Positions 7,857-17,810 of a DNA stretch of 43,028 bases are shown piece by piece. Both the position numbers and the translations under genes were made by a program. Origin of the DNA: Streptomyces europaeiscabiei. Its GTDB lineage: Bacteria > Actinomycetota > Actinomycetes > Streptomycetales > Streptomycetaceae. The stretch lies in assembly GCF_001550375.1 (NCBI RefSeq), contig NZ_LRTR01000835.1, positions 1-43,028 of the forward strand. The letters are read 5' to 3'. The notes beneath the pieces were generated by a model. It made no database searches, was not told where the DNA came from, and saw only the letters and a list, made by a program, of their open reading frames with translations. Position 1 is the first letter of the stretch; each line of letters starts with the position of its first letter.

Positions 7857-8290
7857 GTGCAGGTCAGAGAAGTTCGAACCAACTCCGATGGCAACACGAT
7901 CGAAGTCGCGAGCAGCGGATTCAGTCCGTTCAGGCAAAGTTGACGATCCGGCAGGAAAAAATGAACGATTCCGCAGGTCAGCGCCCTGCTGAAGTGGGGC
8001 GCGCGGGACTCGAACCCACGGCCGACGGATTGCGAGCCCTTTGACGATCTTGGCGACCCTTGCCGATCAACGCTCATCCATGACGTTTCCGCAGGTCAGA
8101 TGCGGCTATCCATGTTGCGGCTGGTCAGCCCTTGTCAGTCTGTTCCTGTCCTTGCGGCCTCAACTCGGCCTCAATGAGGCCGGACAGGATCGCGCCGAAG
8201 GCATGGAGGACGATCGCGCCAGCCCAAGAACGGCAATGAAACCCGCGCGCAGCGGATTTCCCTTCCAACGCGTAGAGGCTCCATTTCAGA
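7857..8290. repeat. Attachment-like module, copy 1 (left arm, tRNA half core, right arm)
   Basis: Left arm 7857-7994 (138 bp), core 7995-8039, right arm 8040 to about 8290. Read on the minus strand the core is a tRNA 3' half, but the anticodon loop is changed (CTCGCAA instead of CTCATAA) and two acceptor-side bases differ, so this is the most diverged copy. The landmark GCAGCGGATT lies 210 bp after the core, exactly as in copies 2 and 3. The left part 7671-7856 has no gene that I recognise. After the right arm, 8291-8470 is featureless. Confidence 0.75.
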
Positions 8291-8471
8291 GGGCCGGGGT
8301 GGAACTGGTCGCGTAGAAGGCATGGGCAGAAACGTAGGCGCTGCCGAAACCAGTATGCGCCGCCCCTGTGGCCGACCCGGCTCTGCGGCCACAGACAGTG
8401 CGATCTTGTCAGGGCTGTCTCGCGCATGCCCTCTTTGCCCGCAGCTCGCCCCGGTCGGTGACGGACGACGA

Positions 8472-8503
8472 GGAGGCGCAAGCCGCCAGGGCTTTGCGCC
8501 TCC
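8472..8503. terminator. Hairpin in the right arm / fructan interval
   Basis: GGAGGCGCAA pairs with TTGCGCCTCC and is followed on the plus strand by GTTT. It could end transcription coming from the left side. Confidence 0.45.
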
Positions 8504-8535
8504 GTTTCCGCCTGAGCATTTTGACCCTCGCACCA

Positions 8536-8578
8536 GCGGAGGCTCCGCCCGCCGGATACTCGGGGGCGGAGTCTCCGC
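8536..8578 (-). terminator. Terminator of the fructan operon
   Basis: A 15-bp stem with one mismatch (GCGGAGGCTCCGCCC against GGGCGGAGTCTCCGC) and a 13-nt loop, 31 bp beyond the stop of the large GH32 gene on the minus strand. Confidence 0.6.
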
Positions 8579-8609
8579 GGTCACGGTTGCTTGTCGGCTT
8601 GACCAGCGG

Positions 8610-11600
8610 TCACAGCTCGTGCGCGTAGGTGTCCTGGTACGCCGCCCTCCCGCCGAACACATTCAGGGCGATGTGGCCATCTGCGTACGTCGTGTCCGTC
8701 ACGTCGATGATCCGTATGCCGTTGAGGAACACCTGGATGCGGTCGCCCTCGGCCAGCACCCGCACCGGGTAGGTCGTGCCGTGGCGGAGCAGGGCCGGGA
8801 CGCGGGCGAGGGCGGCGCCGTCGTCGAAAAAGCCGTTGGCCTTGGCGACCAGGCGGATCACGCGCAGGTCGGGGTCGATGTTGAGGCAGTAGGCATCGGC
8901 GCCGTCGGAGGAGGCGCGCCAGAGGAGCGAGAGAGCACCGCCCGTGTCCGGGTCGGGGCCGCCGAGCCGGACCAGGGTGGTGAGGTCCAAGTCCGCCGCC
9001 GTGCGGGACGAGATCGCGTTGGAGTCCTTGTCAAAGGTTCCGGCGCGGCCCGCGCTGTCTGTCGGCCAGCGGCCGCCGGGGGTGATCGTCAACTTCCCGA
9101 AGTCCGAGCGGAATTCACCGCCGGTCGGGGCGGCCACCAGCGGCTTCACCCGATCCACCAGGCGGAAGGCGCTGTCCAGCCTGTGCACCTTGAGGGAGTC
9201 GATGTGTGCGGTGCCGCCCTTGGCGTAGAAGGCCATGCCGTCGGCGTCCGGCTTGGGGAAGATCAGGCTGGTCACGGCGGCCAGTCCAGCCGCGCCGAAT
9301 GCCTCGACCGAGGACGAGTCGACGTACACGCGCAGGGTCACGCGGCCGTCGGTCGTCCTCATCGGCGCGGTGGTGCGGCCCGTGAAGTACTGCGTGAAGT
9401 CGCTCAGGCCCGATGCCGAGCGGTCCACGAACAACTCCCGCGCCTCGGCGTCGTATCCGACCGTCGTGTGCTGGGCGTCGTCGGTCCGGAGCCGGAAGCC
9501 GATCTCCGTCGCGGTGCCGAGGGTGATCTCGGCCTCGATCTCGTAGGCGACGCCCCGGACTCCCGCGAGCGGGTTCGCCGAGCCGGGACCGACGGCGAGG
9601 TCCTTGCGGGTCGTGGTCGACGTGCGCAGCGTGGCCAACTCCGGGACCGGGCGCTGCGCCAGGCGTACACCGTCGGCGGTGGCCGTGAGGGTCAGTTCGC
9701 GGGGGGTGCTCAGCTGGCCGGTCCAGCCGCCGGTCGGGGCACTGAAGGGGTAGTCCCAGTTACTCATCCAGCCGAGCCAGACACGGCGATCTTCGGGCAG
9801 GCCGTAGAAGGACATGGCGGCGTAGTAGTCGCGGCCGGAGTCGGCGCGCAGGACCGTGCCGGCCTTCTGGTCGGGGGTGAAACCGGTGCCGCTCCACTCA
9901 CCCGTGAAGTACTGGGCGGCCGAGCCGTTCGTGGCGCGTACGGCACCGGTGCTCAGGGTGAGGACCCACTTCACCTTGTCCTTGTCGCCGTCGACCGGCA
10001 GTGGGAAGAAGTCGGGGCACTCCCAGACGCCGGGCGTGGCCCAGTCGCCGTAGCCGAAGGAGCTGACCTGGGTCCAGGTGAGGAGGTCGGTGGAGGTGAA
10101 GAAACGGATGTGGTCGCCGCCGGAGACGACCATCAGCCACTGGTCGTGGGCCTCGTCGCGGATGACCTTCGGATCGCGGAAGGTCCAGCCGGCGTCGGGG
10201 CCGCCCGGGTTCTGCACGGCCGGGGCCGAGCCGCCGTGCAGCTGCCAGGAGCGGCCCTTGTCCTTGCTGTACGCGATGCGCACGCTGGCGTTCCCGCCCG
10301 GCTTGTCCGGGTGGTGGCTCGTGTAATAGGCGATCAGGCCCGAGCCGCCGTCGAAGAGACCGGAGGTGTCGTCGGCGTCCACGACCACGCAGCCGGTCCA
10401 GCAATGACCGTAGGTGTTCCAGGGCAGGGCGATCGGCAGGGGCTGCCAGTGGACGAGGTCGGTGCTGACCGCGTGCGCCCAGCGGCCCTCGTCCTGGTGG
10501 AAGAGGTGGTACTCGCCGTCGTGGTGCAGCAGGCCGCAAGGGTCGCTGGTGGAGCCGGAGAGCTGGGAGTAGTGGTACGTGGGGCGGTACGGCTCGGTGA
10601 AGTAGTCGGCGGTGCCGCGGACCTCGACATTCTGGAAGTACGACGTCCCGTGCGCGGCCGCGACGCCGAAGGCGGCTCCCTTGGTGCGGGACACGCGGGT
10701 TTTCAGCGCCCGTACGCCGTCCACGTACACCTCGATCGTCCTGCTCGTCGCTCGGGCCTCGACGCGGTAGGTGCCGCCGGACGCGATGCGCCGGACCGGG
10801 CCGGCGGCGGAGGCGAGGCGGGTGCCGGAGGAGCGGTCCAGCAGGACGACGGCGTTTCGGCCGGCTTCCAGGCGGGCTTCGTAACCGCCGGAGCCGTTCG
10901 CGGACGCGCGCAGGACGAGGCCGGCCGAGGAGGAGGGGTCGCCGGGTGTGATGTCGGCTCTCGCCACCAGGTCGCCGTCCGTGAAGGGGGCCGTGCGCAG
11001 GCCGTTCTCGCCGCGGATGCCGCGCAGGTCGGGGGTCCAGGTGCCGGAGCGGGCCGTCCAGCCCTGGAGGCCGGTGGCGAGGTCGGCCGCGGCGATGTTC
11101 TCGAAGGACACCGCTCCGGCCGATGCCGTGACGGCGAGTCGGCCCTTGGTGTGGGTGGAGTCCTGGGCGGTGATGACGGGGCTGTAGCCGTCGGGAGAGA
11201 GGAAGTTGGTCTGCCAGTGCACACGCAGTTCGTCGTGTTCGGCTTCGACGCGCAGGCGGTAGACCGTGTCGGCCTTGATGGTGGTCGCGTACGTGCCGAG
11301 GGTGACGTTGCCGTCAATGCGGTAGAGCCTCAGCCTGCTCTGGCCCGCGTCGACTTGGACGCCGTAGCCGTGCGCAACCTTGGCGTCGGTGCGCACCAGC
11401 AGTGAGGCGGTGGCGTAGGCGTCGTGCAGGAGCAGGTCAGCCTGGAGCGCGGTGTCGTACGTCTTGGTCGTGGTGATGGCGCGGGCGGTGGCTCCCTGGG
11501 TCGGGGCCGCGCGCCAGCCCAGCGGACTCGCCGTCCAGGTGCCGCCGCTCGTGGTCCAGCCGGTGAGGTTGGTGGTGACCGAGGAGAGGGAGGGCGGGCC

Positions 11601-12182
11601 AAAGGTGACCTTGCCGTCCTGGGCAAGCAGGCCCACCGAGCCGGTGTCGTGGCGGTGGTCCTCGGTGTGGAGGAGCCGCTTGCCGTCGACACGCACCGTC
11701 AGCTCGGGGCCGTCGACCGCCACTTCGAGGTCGTGGGGCTTGCCGACCCGCGCGCCCGGAAGTGGGGCGGTGGCGATCGAGTCGCCTCCGGCCAGGTCGT
11801 AGAGCCGTATGCGGGCGCGGCCGGGGTCGAGGGCGACCGCGTATCCGGTCGAGCCGTCGAGGGCTGCCCGGAACACCAACGCGCCTATGGAGGAGGAGGA
11901 TTGGGGCGTGACGTGGGCCGCGTACGTGCCCTTGGCCGCGAGTTGCTGCTCGGACAGGGCGAGGGCGGGCCCGCGACGGCCGGCGGTCACCTTCTGGCCG
12001 CCGTCGGAGGTGCGGGTCCAGGTGCCGGTGACGGGGATGGGGTCGGGAATCGGGGTGGCGGCGGGGGTCGCTTCGGCGGCGCTCGGGGTGGCGGCCTGTG
12101 CTACGGGGAGGATGCCTCCGAGAGGCAGCAGGGTGGCGGTGGTTCCTCCGGCGAGCAGCAGGGTACGGCGGGACACGCTCAT
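8610..12182 (-). CDS. Large secreted GH32 fructanase with flanking beta-sandwich domains
   Basis: Predicted exo- or endo-acting levanase/inulinase, 1190 aa. A Tat signal (SRRTLLLAGG, then LPVAQA) exports it folded. Residues ~45-215, ~225-375 and ~390-535 are three related beta-sandwich units (GTWTxxxxG pattern), and ~1040-1190 is a fourth; they resemble LamG or DUF1080-like carbohydrate-binding modules. The GH32 five-blade domain runs from ~540, followed by the GH32 C-terminal sandwich. Catalytic residues are kept: nucleophile D547 in SDPCG (usually NDPNG), D670 in FRDPKV and E721 in WECPDF. Start at MSVSRR because AGGAG lies just upstream. Its products would be taken up by the adjacent importer. 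Confidence 0.9.
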   Translation of the reverse strand: MSVSRRTLLLAGGTTATLLPLGGILPVAQAATPSAAEATPAATPIPDPIPVTGTWTRTSDGGQKVTAGRRGPALALSEQQLAAKGTYAAHVTPQSSSSIGALVFRAALDGSTGYAVALDPGRARIRLYDLAGGDSIATAPLPGARVGKPHDLEVAVDGPELTVRVDGKRLLHTEDHRHDTGSVGLLAQDGKVTFGPPSLSSVTTNLTGWTTSGGTWTASPLGWRAAPTQGATARAITTTKTYDTALQADLLLHDAYATASLLVRTDAKVAHGYGVQVDAGQSRLRLYRIDGNVTLGTYATTIKADTVYRLRVEAEHDELRVHWQTNFLSPDGYSPVITAQDSTHTKGRLAVTASAGAVSFENIAAADLATGLQGWTARSGTWTPDLRGIRGENGLRTAPFTDGDLVARADITPGDPSSSAGLVLRASANGSGGYEARLEAGRNAVVLLDRSSGTRLASAAGPVRRIASGGTYRVEARATSRTIEVYVDGVRALKTRVSRTKGAAFGVAAAHGTSYFQNVEVRGTADYFTEPYRPTYHYSQLSGSTSDPCGLLHHDGEYHLFHQDEGRWAHAVSTDLVHWQPLPIALPWNTYGHCWTGCVVVDADDTSGLFDGGSGLIAYYTSHHPDKPGGNASVRIAYSKDKGRSWQLHGGSAPAVQNPGGPDAGWTFRDPKVIRDEAHDQWLMVVSGGDHIRFFTSTDLLTWTQVSSFGYGDWATPGVWECPDFFPLPVDGDKDKVKWVLTLSTGAVRATNGSAAQYFTGEWSGTGFTPDQKAGTVLRADSGRDYYAAMSFYGLPEDRRVWLGWMSNWDYPFSAPTGGWTGQLSTPRELTLTATADGVRLAQRPVPELATLRTSTTTRKDLAVGPGSANPLAGVRGVAYEIEAEITLGTATEIGFRLRTDDAQHTTVGYDAEARELFVDRSASGLSDFTQYFTGRTTAPMRTTDGRVTLRVYVDSSSVEAFGAAGLAAVTSLIFPKPDADGMAFYAKGGTAHIDSLKVHRLDSAFRLVDRVKPLVAAPTGGEFRSDFGKLTITPGGRWPTDSAGRAGTFDKDSNAISSRTAADLDLTTLVRLGGPDPDTGGALSLLWRASSDGADAYCLNIDPDLRVIRLVAKANGFFDDGAALARVPALLRHGTTYPVRVLAEGDRIQVFLNGIRIIDVTDTTYADGHIALNVFGGRAAYQDTYAHEL

Positions 12183-12214
12183 GGCAGCTCCTGAGGAGAA
12201 CAGGGGAGGGTGGG

Positions 12215-12251
12215 CCACGGCCCCGGGGGACGTCCACCCCGCGGGCCGTGG
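12215..12251 (-). terminator. Intercistronic stem-loop between the two GH32 genes
   Basis: CCACGGCCC pairs with GGGCCGTGG, with an inner GGGG/CCCC stem. It fills most of the 84-bp gap between the cytosolic and secreted GH32 genes and has no T-run, so it may attenuate or stabilise message ends and lower expression of the secreted enzyme. Confidence 0.45.
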
Positions 12252-12266
12252 TCGTGTGTAAGACCG

Positions 12267-13799
12267 TTACGGCCACAGCGGCCGGGGTCCGTCGGTGAAG
12301 GCCGACGCCATCTGCCAGGCGTCGAACCGCTCCAGGGCCACGTCGCCGTCGGCGCCGATACCGACGCCGACGGCATCGTCCGGGCGGGTGGGGTAGATGC
12401 GGGCGGTCAGGGCGCGCCCGTTGGCGAAGATCTCCAGTGCGGAGTGGTCGACGAGGACGCGCAGGTCGACCCGCCCGTCGGGGCCAAACGGCACTTCGCC
12501 GTACCGGGGTTCGGTGTCGACCGTCGGGTCGAGGCTGCTGGTCTCGCGGCGCAGGCGGAGCATGCCGCTCGCTCCGTCGGGCGCCCTGCTCACCTCCAGG
12601 ACCGTGCGTTCCGCGCCGTCCGGTGTCTCGCGGAGCACGAGCCGGGCGGTTGCTCCGGGGGCGAGACGCAGGGTCGTCTCGATGTCCAACTGGTCCCCGC
12701 GTACGGCGGGCAGCCGGGTGTACGGGTCGGCCAGCCGGCCCGTAGTCACCTCTACGCGCTCCCGCCGCAGCTCGGTCAGCTCCGGTACCGGCGCCTGGTG
12801 CAGGCCGCCGTCCGTGCCGAGCGTGACGACCCTGGGCAGGGACATCACGCCGCACCAGCCGGCCTGTGCGTTCGCCTCGTCCGTCCGGCCCTCCTGGAGC
12901 CAGCCGAACATGATGCGGCGGCCGTGCTCGTCGCGAGTGGACTGGGGGGCGTAGAAGTAGCGTTCGCCGTAGTCGAGGCGGTGGAGGGCGGTCGGGGTGA
13001 AGGTGTCGCCCTGGTAGCGGCCGGTCCAGTACAGAGGGTGGTGGGTGGTGCCCTCGTCCCAGGCGGAGAAGACCAGCGCGTCGGTGCTGCCGGCCTCCTC
13101 GTCGTCGCCGAGCCGGAAGAGGTCGACGCACTCCCACATCGTGCCGGTCCAGTCGAGCTCGCCCCGGTTCTGCGAGGCGTCGCCGGTCAGCAGGGGGCCA
13201 ACGTAGCGCCAGCTGCGCAGGTCGTCGGATTCGTACAAGAAAGCCGTTCCGCCGACGCCCCGGATTCCCGAGCCCACCAGCTGCCGCCACACCTCGCCCT
13301 CCCGCCACACGCAGTGGTCGCGGAAGGCCGTGGTGTCGGTGCCCTCCGGCGGGGCGGTGATGACCGGGTTGGCCGGATCCTTCGTCCAGTACCTCAGATC
13401 GGCCGATCCCCTGGCCACGCAAGGGAGTTCATGCTCGCCGTGCCTGCCCGAGTAAACGAGCGTGGGCACTCCCCCGTCGTCGACGAGGACTCCGGACCAG
13501 CAGCCGTCGCGGTCGGGGCCGGTGGTGCCGGGGACGAGGGCGACCGGTTCGTCGGTCCAGTGGACGAGGTCGGTGCTGGTGGCGTGGCCCCAGTGGATGC
13601 GGTGGTGGGCAGCTGCGAGCGGGTTGTACTGGTAGAAGAGGTGGTAGACGCCGTTCCAGTGGCTCAGGCCGTTGGGGTCGTTGAGCCAGCCGCCGGGTGA
13701 GGTGAAGTGGAAGCGGGGGCGGTGGGGGTCGCGCAGGGCGCGTTCGGCCGGCCCCTCGGCGGTGTGGCTGCCGGAGGGGAGGGTGAGGTCGTGGGTCAT
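12267..13799 (-). CDS. Cytosolic GH32 beta-fructosidase (sucrose/fructooligosaccharide hydrolase)
   Basis: Predicted to release fructose from sucrose or short fructans inside the cell; 510 aa with no signal peptide. The catalytic triad of family GH32 is intact: D41 in WLNDPNG, D161 in FRDH and E223 in MWECVDLF. The C-terminal beta-sandwich includes RVLVDHSALEIFANG, the standard GH32 closing motif. The start codon overlaps the stop of the upstream ATPase gene as ATGA, so hydrolase and importer are made together. Import of intact oligosaccharides followed by internal hydrolysis is the simplest reading. Confidence 0.93.
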   Translation of the reverse strand: MTHDLTLPSGSHTAEGPAERALRDPHRPRFHFTSPGGWLNDPNGLSHWNGVYHLFYQYNPLAAAHHRIHWGHATSTDLVHWTDEPVALVPGTTGPDRDGCWSGVLVDDGGVPTLVYSGRHGEHELPCVARGSADLRYWTKDPANPVITAPPEGTDTTAFRDHCVWREGEVWRQLVGSGIRGVGGTAFLYESDDLRSWRYVGPLLTGDASQNRGELDWTGTMWECVDLFRLGDDEEAGSTDALVFSAWDEGTTHHPLYWTGRYQGDTFTPTALHRLDYGERYFYAPQSTRDEHGRRIMFGWLQEGRTDEANAQAGWCGVMSLPRVVTLGTDGGLHQAPVPELTELRRERVEVTTGRLADPYTRLPAVRGDQLDIETTLRLAPGATARLVLRETPDGAERTVLEVSRAPDGASGMLRLRRETSSLDPTVDTEPRYGEVPFGPDGRVDLRVLVDHSALEIFANGRALTARIYPTRPDDAVGVGIGADGDVALERFDAWQMASAFTDGPRPLWP

Positions 13800-14844
13800 G
13801 CGGCGGTGTTCTCCGCTTTCTCAGTGGCGTCGGTGGCGTCGGTGGCCTCGCCGTCCGGCTGGTCGGTGGCCTTCAGGACGCGGCGGGCGATGTCGGAGGC
13901 GGGTGCGCGCAGATGGCAGCGCACCCAGTGGGGCTGTCCGTCGTTCTCGCCGACAATGTGGCGGACGGACTCGGTGCGGCTGCACGCGCCGTCCTCGCCG
14001 TAGGGGCAGGACGTGGGGTTGAGGATGGCCTCGCGGTGCTTGGCGCGCTCGACGGGGTCGTAGCTGCCGGCCCGTCCGGGGTCGGGTACGGCAGACAGCA
14101 GCAGGCGGGTGTAGGGGTGGGCGGGGGCGTCCATCACGGCCAACGCGTCGCCGCCCTCGACGAGTTCGCCGGCGAACATGACCATCGTGGTGTCCGCGAG
14201 GTAGCGGGCGGAGCCCAGGTCGTGCGTGATGTAGAGCATGGCGATGTTCCGCTCGTCGCGCAGGCGCCGCATCAGGTTGAGCACGCCGACGCGTACGGAG
14301 ACGTCCAGCATCGACGTCGGTTCGTCGGCCAGGATGAGGCGTGGCTCCACCGCCAGCGCGCGGGCGATGGAGACGCGCTGACGCTGGCCGCCGGAGAGTT
14401 CGTGCGGGTAGGACTGGAGCATGTCCTCGGTCAGGCCGACCGTTTCCACCAGCTCGCGCAGCGCCTCCGGTGTGGCGGAGTGGCCGTGCAGGACGAGGGC
14501 CCGGGTGAGGAAGTGCTCGATGCGGTGGACGGGGTTGAGTGAGCCGAAGGGGTCCTGGAAGACCATCTGGACCTTGCGGCGGTACGCCCGTGACACCCGG
14601 CGCCGCTCGGTGCGCAGGATGTCCTCGCCGTCGAGCAGTACCTGTCCGGCGGAGGGCTGTTCGAGGCGGGCGAGGCAGCGGGCGATGGTGGACTTGCCGC
14701 TGCCGGACTCGCCGACCAGGGCGGTGATCCGGCCGGCCGGCAGGTCGAAGGACACGTCGTTGACGGCACGGACCCGGCGCCGGGACAAGACGGTGCCCAC
14801 CTGGAAGTCCTTGGTCAGACCGCGTACGGACAGCAGGGGCTGGG

Positions 14845-14848
<4 letters not shown>
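13796..14848 (-). CDS. Opp/Dpp-type ABC transporter ATP-binding protein (DppF-like)
   Basis: Second ATPase of the importer, 350 aa. Walker A GESGSGKST, signature LSGGQRQRV, Walker B LILADEPTSMLD, H-loop ITHDLG. The OppF/DppF C-terminal block with clustered Cys (CPYGEDGACSRT, then WVRCHL) is present. The tail has a short Ala-Thr-Asp repeat (GEATDATDATEKAEN) written by the repeated DNA at 13822-13850. It starts at MTQPLLSVRG with an ATGA overlap with the other ATPase. The family name says peptide, but the operon says fructan. Confidence 0.92.
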
Positions 14849-15798
<950 letters not shown>

Positions 15799-15801
15799 GG
15801 C

Positions 15802-16722
15802 TCAGCCCCTCCTCTCACGGCGGGCACGGCGGTTGCGCAGCCTGGGGTTGGTGATCTCGTCGACCGCGTAGTTGACCAGGGCGATGGCGAAGGCGACGAG
15901 GGCGATGCACAGCCCGGAGGGGACGAAGGCCCACCATGCGCCGGTCATCAGCGCGCCGTCGTTGCTGGCCCAGTACAGGTTGGTGCCCCAGCTGACGACG
16001 CTGCTGTCGCCCAGGCCGAGGAACTCCAGGCCGGCCTGGGCACCGATGCCGAAGATCACGCAGCCGAGCAGCGTGGTCATCACCACGGACGCCATGTTGG
16101 GCAGGATCTCGCGGAACATGATCCGCAGGGGGCGTTCTCCGGTGACGACGGCGGCGGCCACGAAGTCCTTGCCGCGGATCGACTTGGCCTGCGCGCGCAG
16201 GACCCGGGCCGAGCCCGCCCATCCGGTGACGACGAGGACCAGGACCACGGTGGAGGTCCCGGGCGGCAGGAACGCGGCCAGGATGATGAGCAGCGGGAGG
16301 CCGGGCAGCAGCAGGAAGATGTTGGTGACCAGGGTCAGCGCGTCATCGACGACGCGGCCGAAGTACGCGGATGCGAGGCCGACGACGATGGCGACCGCGG
16401 TCGCCACGAGCCCCACGGTGAAGCCGACGAAAAGGGAGCTGCGCGCGCCCCAGAGGGTGAGGGCGAGCACGTCCTGTCCCTTGGCGGTCGTGCCGAGCCA
16501 GTGTGCGGCCGAGGGGGTCTGGCTGCCCGTGGAGTTGATGAGCGACGGGTCGCCGGGTGCCAGGACGGGTGCGAGCAGGGCCAGCAGCGCGAACAGAGCG
16601 AGCAGGATCAGCCCGGTCAGCGCCTTCTTGCTGTCGATGAGCTGGCGCAGCAGTCCGCGCCGGCGGGAAGCACTCGCGGGGGCCGTCGGCGTGGTGGCCG
16701 TGGCGATTTCGATGGCGGTCAT
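15802..16722 (-). CDS. Opp/Dpp-type ABC permease (DppC-like)
   Basis: Inner-membrane permease of 306 aa. A cytoplasmic N-terminus with a TAT-rich stretch is followed by the DppC-type first span (ALTGLILLALFALLALLAPV), the extracytoplasmic loop typical of DppC (HWLGTTAKGQDVL) and five more spans. The EAA coupling loop is at KDFVAAAVVTGERPLRIMF. The start is MTAIEIATAT, preceded by GAGGAGG about 9 nt upstream; longer upstream codons run into the DppB gene end. Confidence 0.92.
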   Translation of the reverse strand: MTAIEIATATTPTAPASASRRRGLLRQLIDSKKALTGLILLALFALLALLAPVLAPGDPSLINSTGSQTPSAAHWLGTTAKGQDVLALTLWGARSSLFVGFTVGLVATAVAIVVGLASAYFGRVVDDALTLVTNIFLLLPGLPLLIILAAFLPPGTSTVVLVLVVTGWAGSARVLRAQAKSIRGKDFVAAAVVTGERPLRIMFREILPNMASVVMTTLLGCVIFGIGAQAGLEFLGLGDSSVVSWGTNLYWASNDGALMTGAWWAFVPSGLCIALVAFAIALVNYAVDEITNPRLRNRRARRERRG

Positions 16723-16735
16723 GTCGGCAGCCTCC

Positions 16736-17713
16736 TCAGCGGACGCGGACGCGCGGGTCGAGGCGGACATAGACGAGGTCGACGAGGAAGTTCGCGATCA
16801 GTACCGCCGCCGTGATCGTCAGGAAGATGCCCTGCATCAGCGGGTAGTCCAGGCCCTGGACGGCCATCAGCAGCTGGTAGCCGATGCCGGGGTAGGCGAA
16901 CACGACCTCGGTGAGCAGGGCACCGCCGACGACGAAGCCGAGGGCCATGCCGAAGTTGGTGACGGAGGGCAGCAGCGCGTTGCGGGCGGCGTAGCGGAAC
17001 ATGATCCGCGAGGGGCTGAGCCCTTTGGCCTCGGCCATGGTGATGTAGTCCTCGGCCGCTGTGGCGATCATGGTGTTGCGCATGCCGAGCATCCAGCCAC
17101 CGATGGAGACCAGCACGATGGTCAGCGCCGGCAGCACCAGGTGGGTGGCGACGTTGGAGAGGAACTCGCCGTTGAAGCCGGGGGTCAGTCCGACGTCGTA
17201 GGCGTGCCGCATGGGGAACCAGCCGAGGCTCACCCCGAACAGGTACAGCGCGCCCATCGCCAGCCAGAAGTACGGGAACGAGCCGACGAAGATCAGCAGG
17301 GGCGGGAAGGCGGAGTCGAGGACGCCGCCACGCCGCCAGGCGGCGACGATGCCGAGCAGGTTGCCGAGCACGGCGGCGATGACGAGCGCGACGCCACCGA
17401 GGAGCAGGGTCCAGCCGATCTGCGAGCCGATCACCTCGGAGACCGGGGTCGGGAAGCGGGAGATGGAGATGCCGAGGTCGCCGGTGAAGACGCTCTTGAC
17501 GTAGGAGACGTACTGCTCCCAGAGGGGGCGGTTGTCGAGGCCGAAGAGTTTCCGCAGCTGGGCTATCTGGTCGGGCTGCATGGTGCCCTGGGCCTGCGCG
17601 AACATCCGGGAGACCGGGTCGCCCGGCATGAAGCGCGGGAGAACGAAGTTCAGGGTGATGGAGGCCCAGAAGGCGAGCAGATAGAACCCCAGGTTGCGCA
17701 GGATCAGACGCAC
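16736..17713 (-). CDS. Opp/Dpp-type ABC permease (DppB-like)
   Basis: Inner-membrane permease of 325 aa, partner of the DppC-like protein. It has the DppB N-terminal span, the RFMPGDP motif of the family and the EAA loop EAKGLSPSRIMFRYAARNAL. It lies about 97 bp downstream of the binding-protein gene, far enough for a partial terminator or processing site that would let the binding protein exceed the membrane parts. Confidence 0.92.
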   Translation of the reverse strand: MRLILRNLGFYLLAFWASITLNFVLPRFMPGDPVSRMFAQAQGTMQPDQIAQLRKLFGLDNRPLWEQYVSYVKSVFTGDLGISISRFPTPVSEVIGSQIGWTLLLGGVALVIAAVLGNLLGIVAAWRRGGVLDSAFPPLLIFVGSFPYFWLAMGALYLFGVSLGWFPMRHAYDVGLTPGFNGEFLSNVATHLVLPALTIVLVSIGGWMLGMRNTMIATAAEDYITMAEAKGLSPSRIMFRYAARNALLPSVTNFGMALGFVVGGALLTEVVFAYPGIGYQLLMAVQGLDYPLMQGIFLTITAAVLIANFLVDLVYVRLDPRVRVR

Positions 17714-17810
17714 GGGTCGTGCTCCCTGTCGGTGGGGGGGGTGAACGTGTGGCTCGGTGCGCGGGGGCGACCACCCGGGGAGGAGGGCGGCCGCCTGTCC
17801 GCGGGCGGCG

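Noticed and set aside
7995..8039. A functional tRNA gene at core 1 (and likewise cores 2 and 3)
   Set aside because: No 5' half, D arm or acceptor 5' strand can be found beside the cores; only the 3' half is present.
8322..11405. 1027-codon plus-strand frame opposite the large GH32 gene
   Set aside because: Gly/Val/Arg-rich composition without motifs; it is the complement of a gene with clear catalytic residues.
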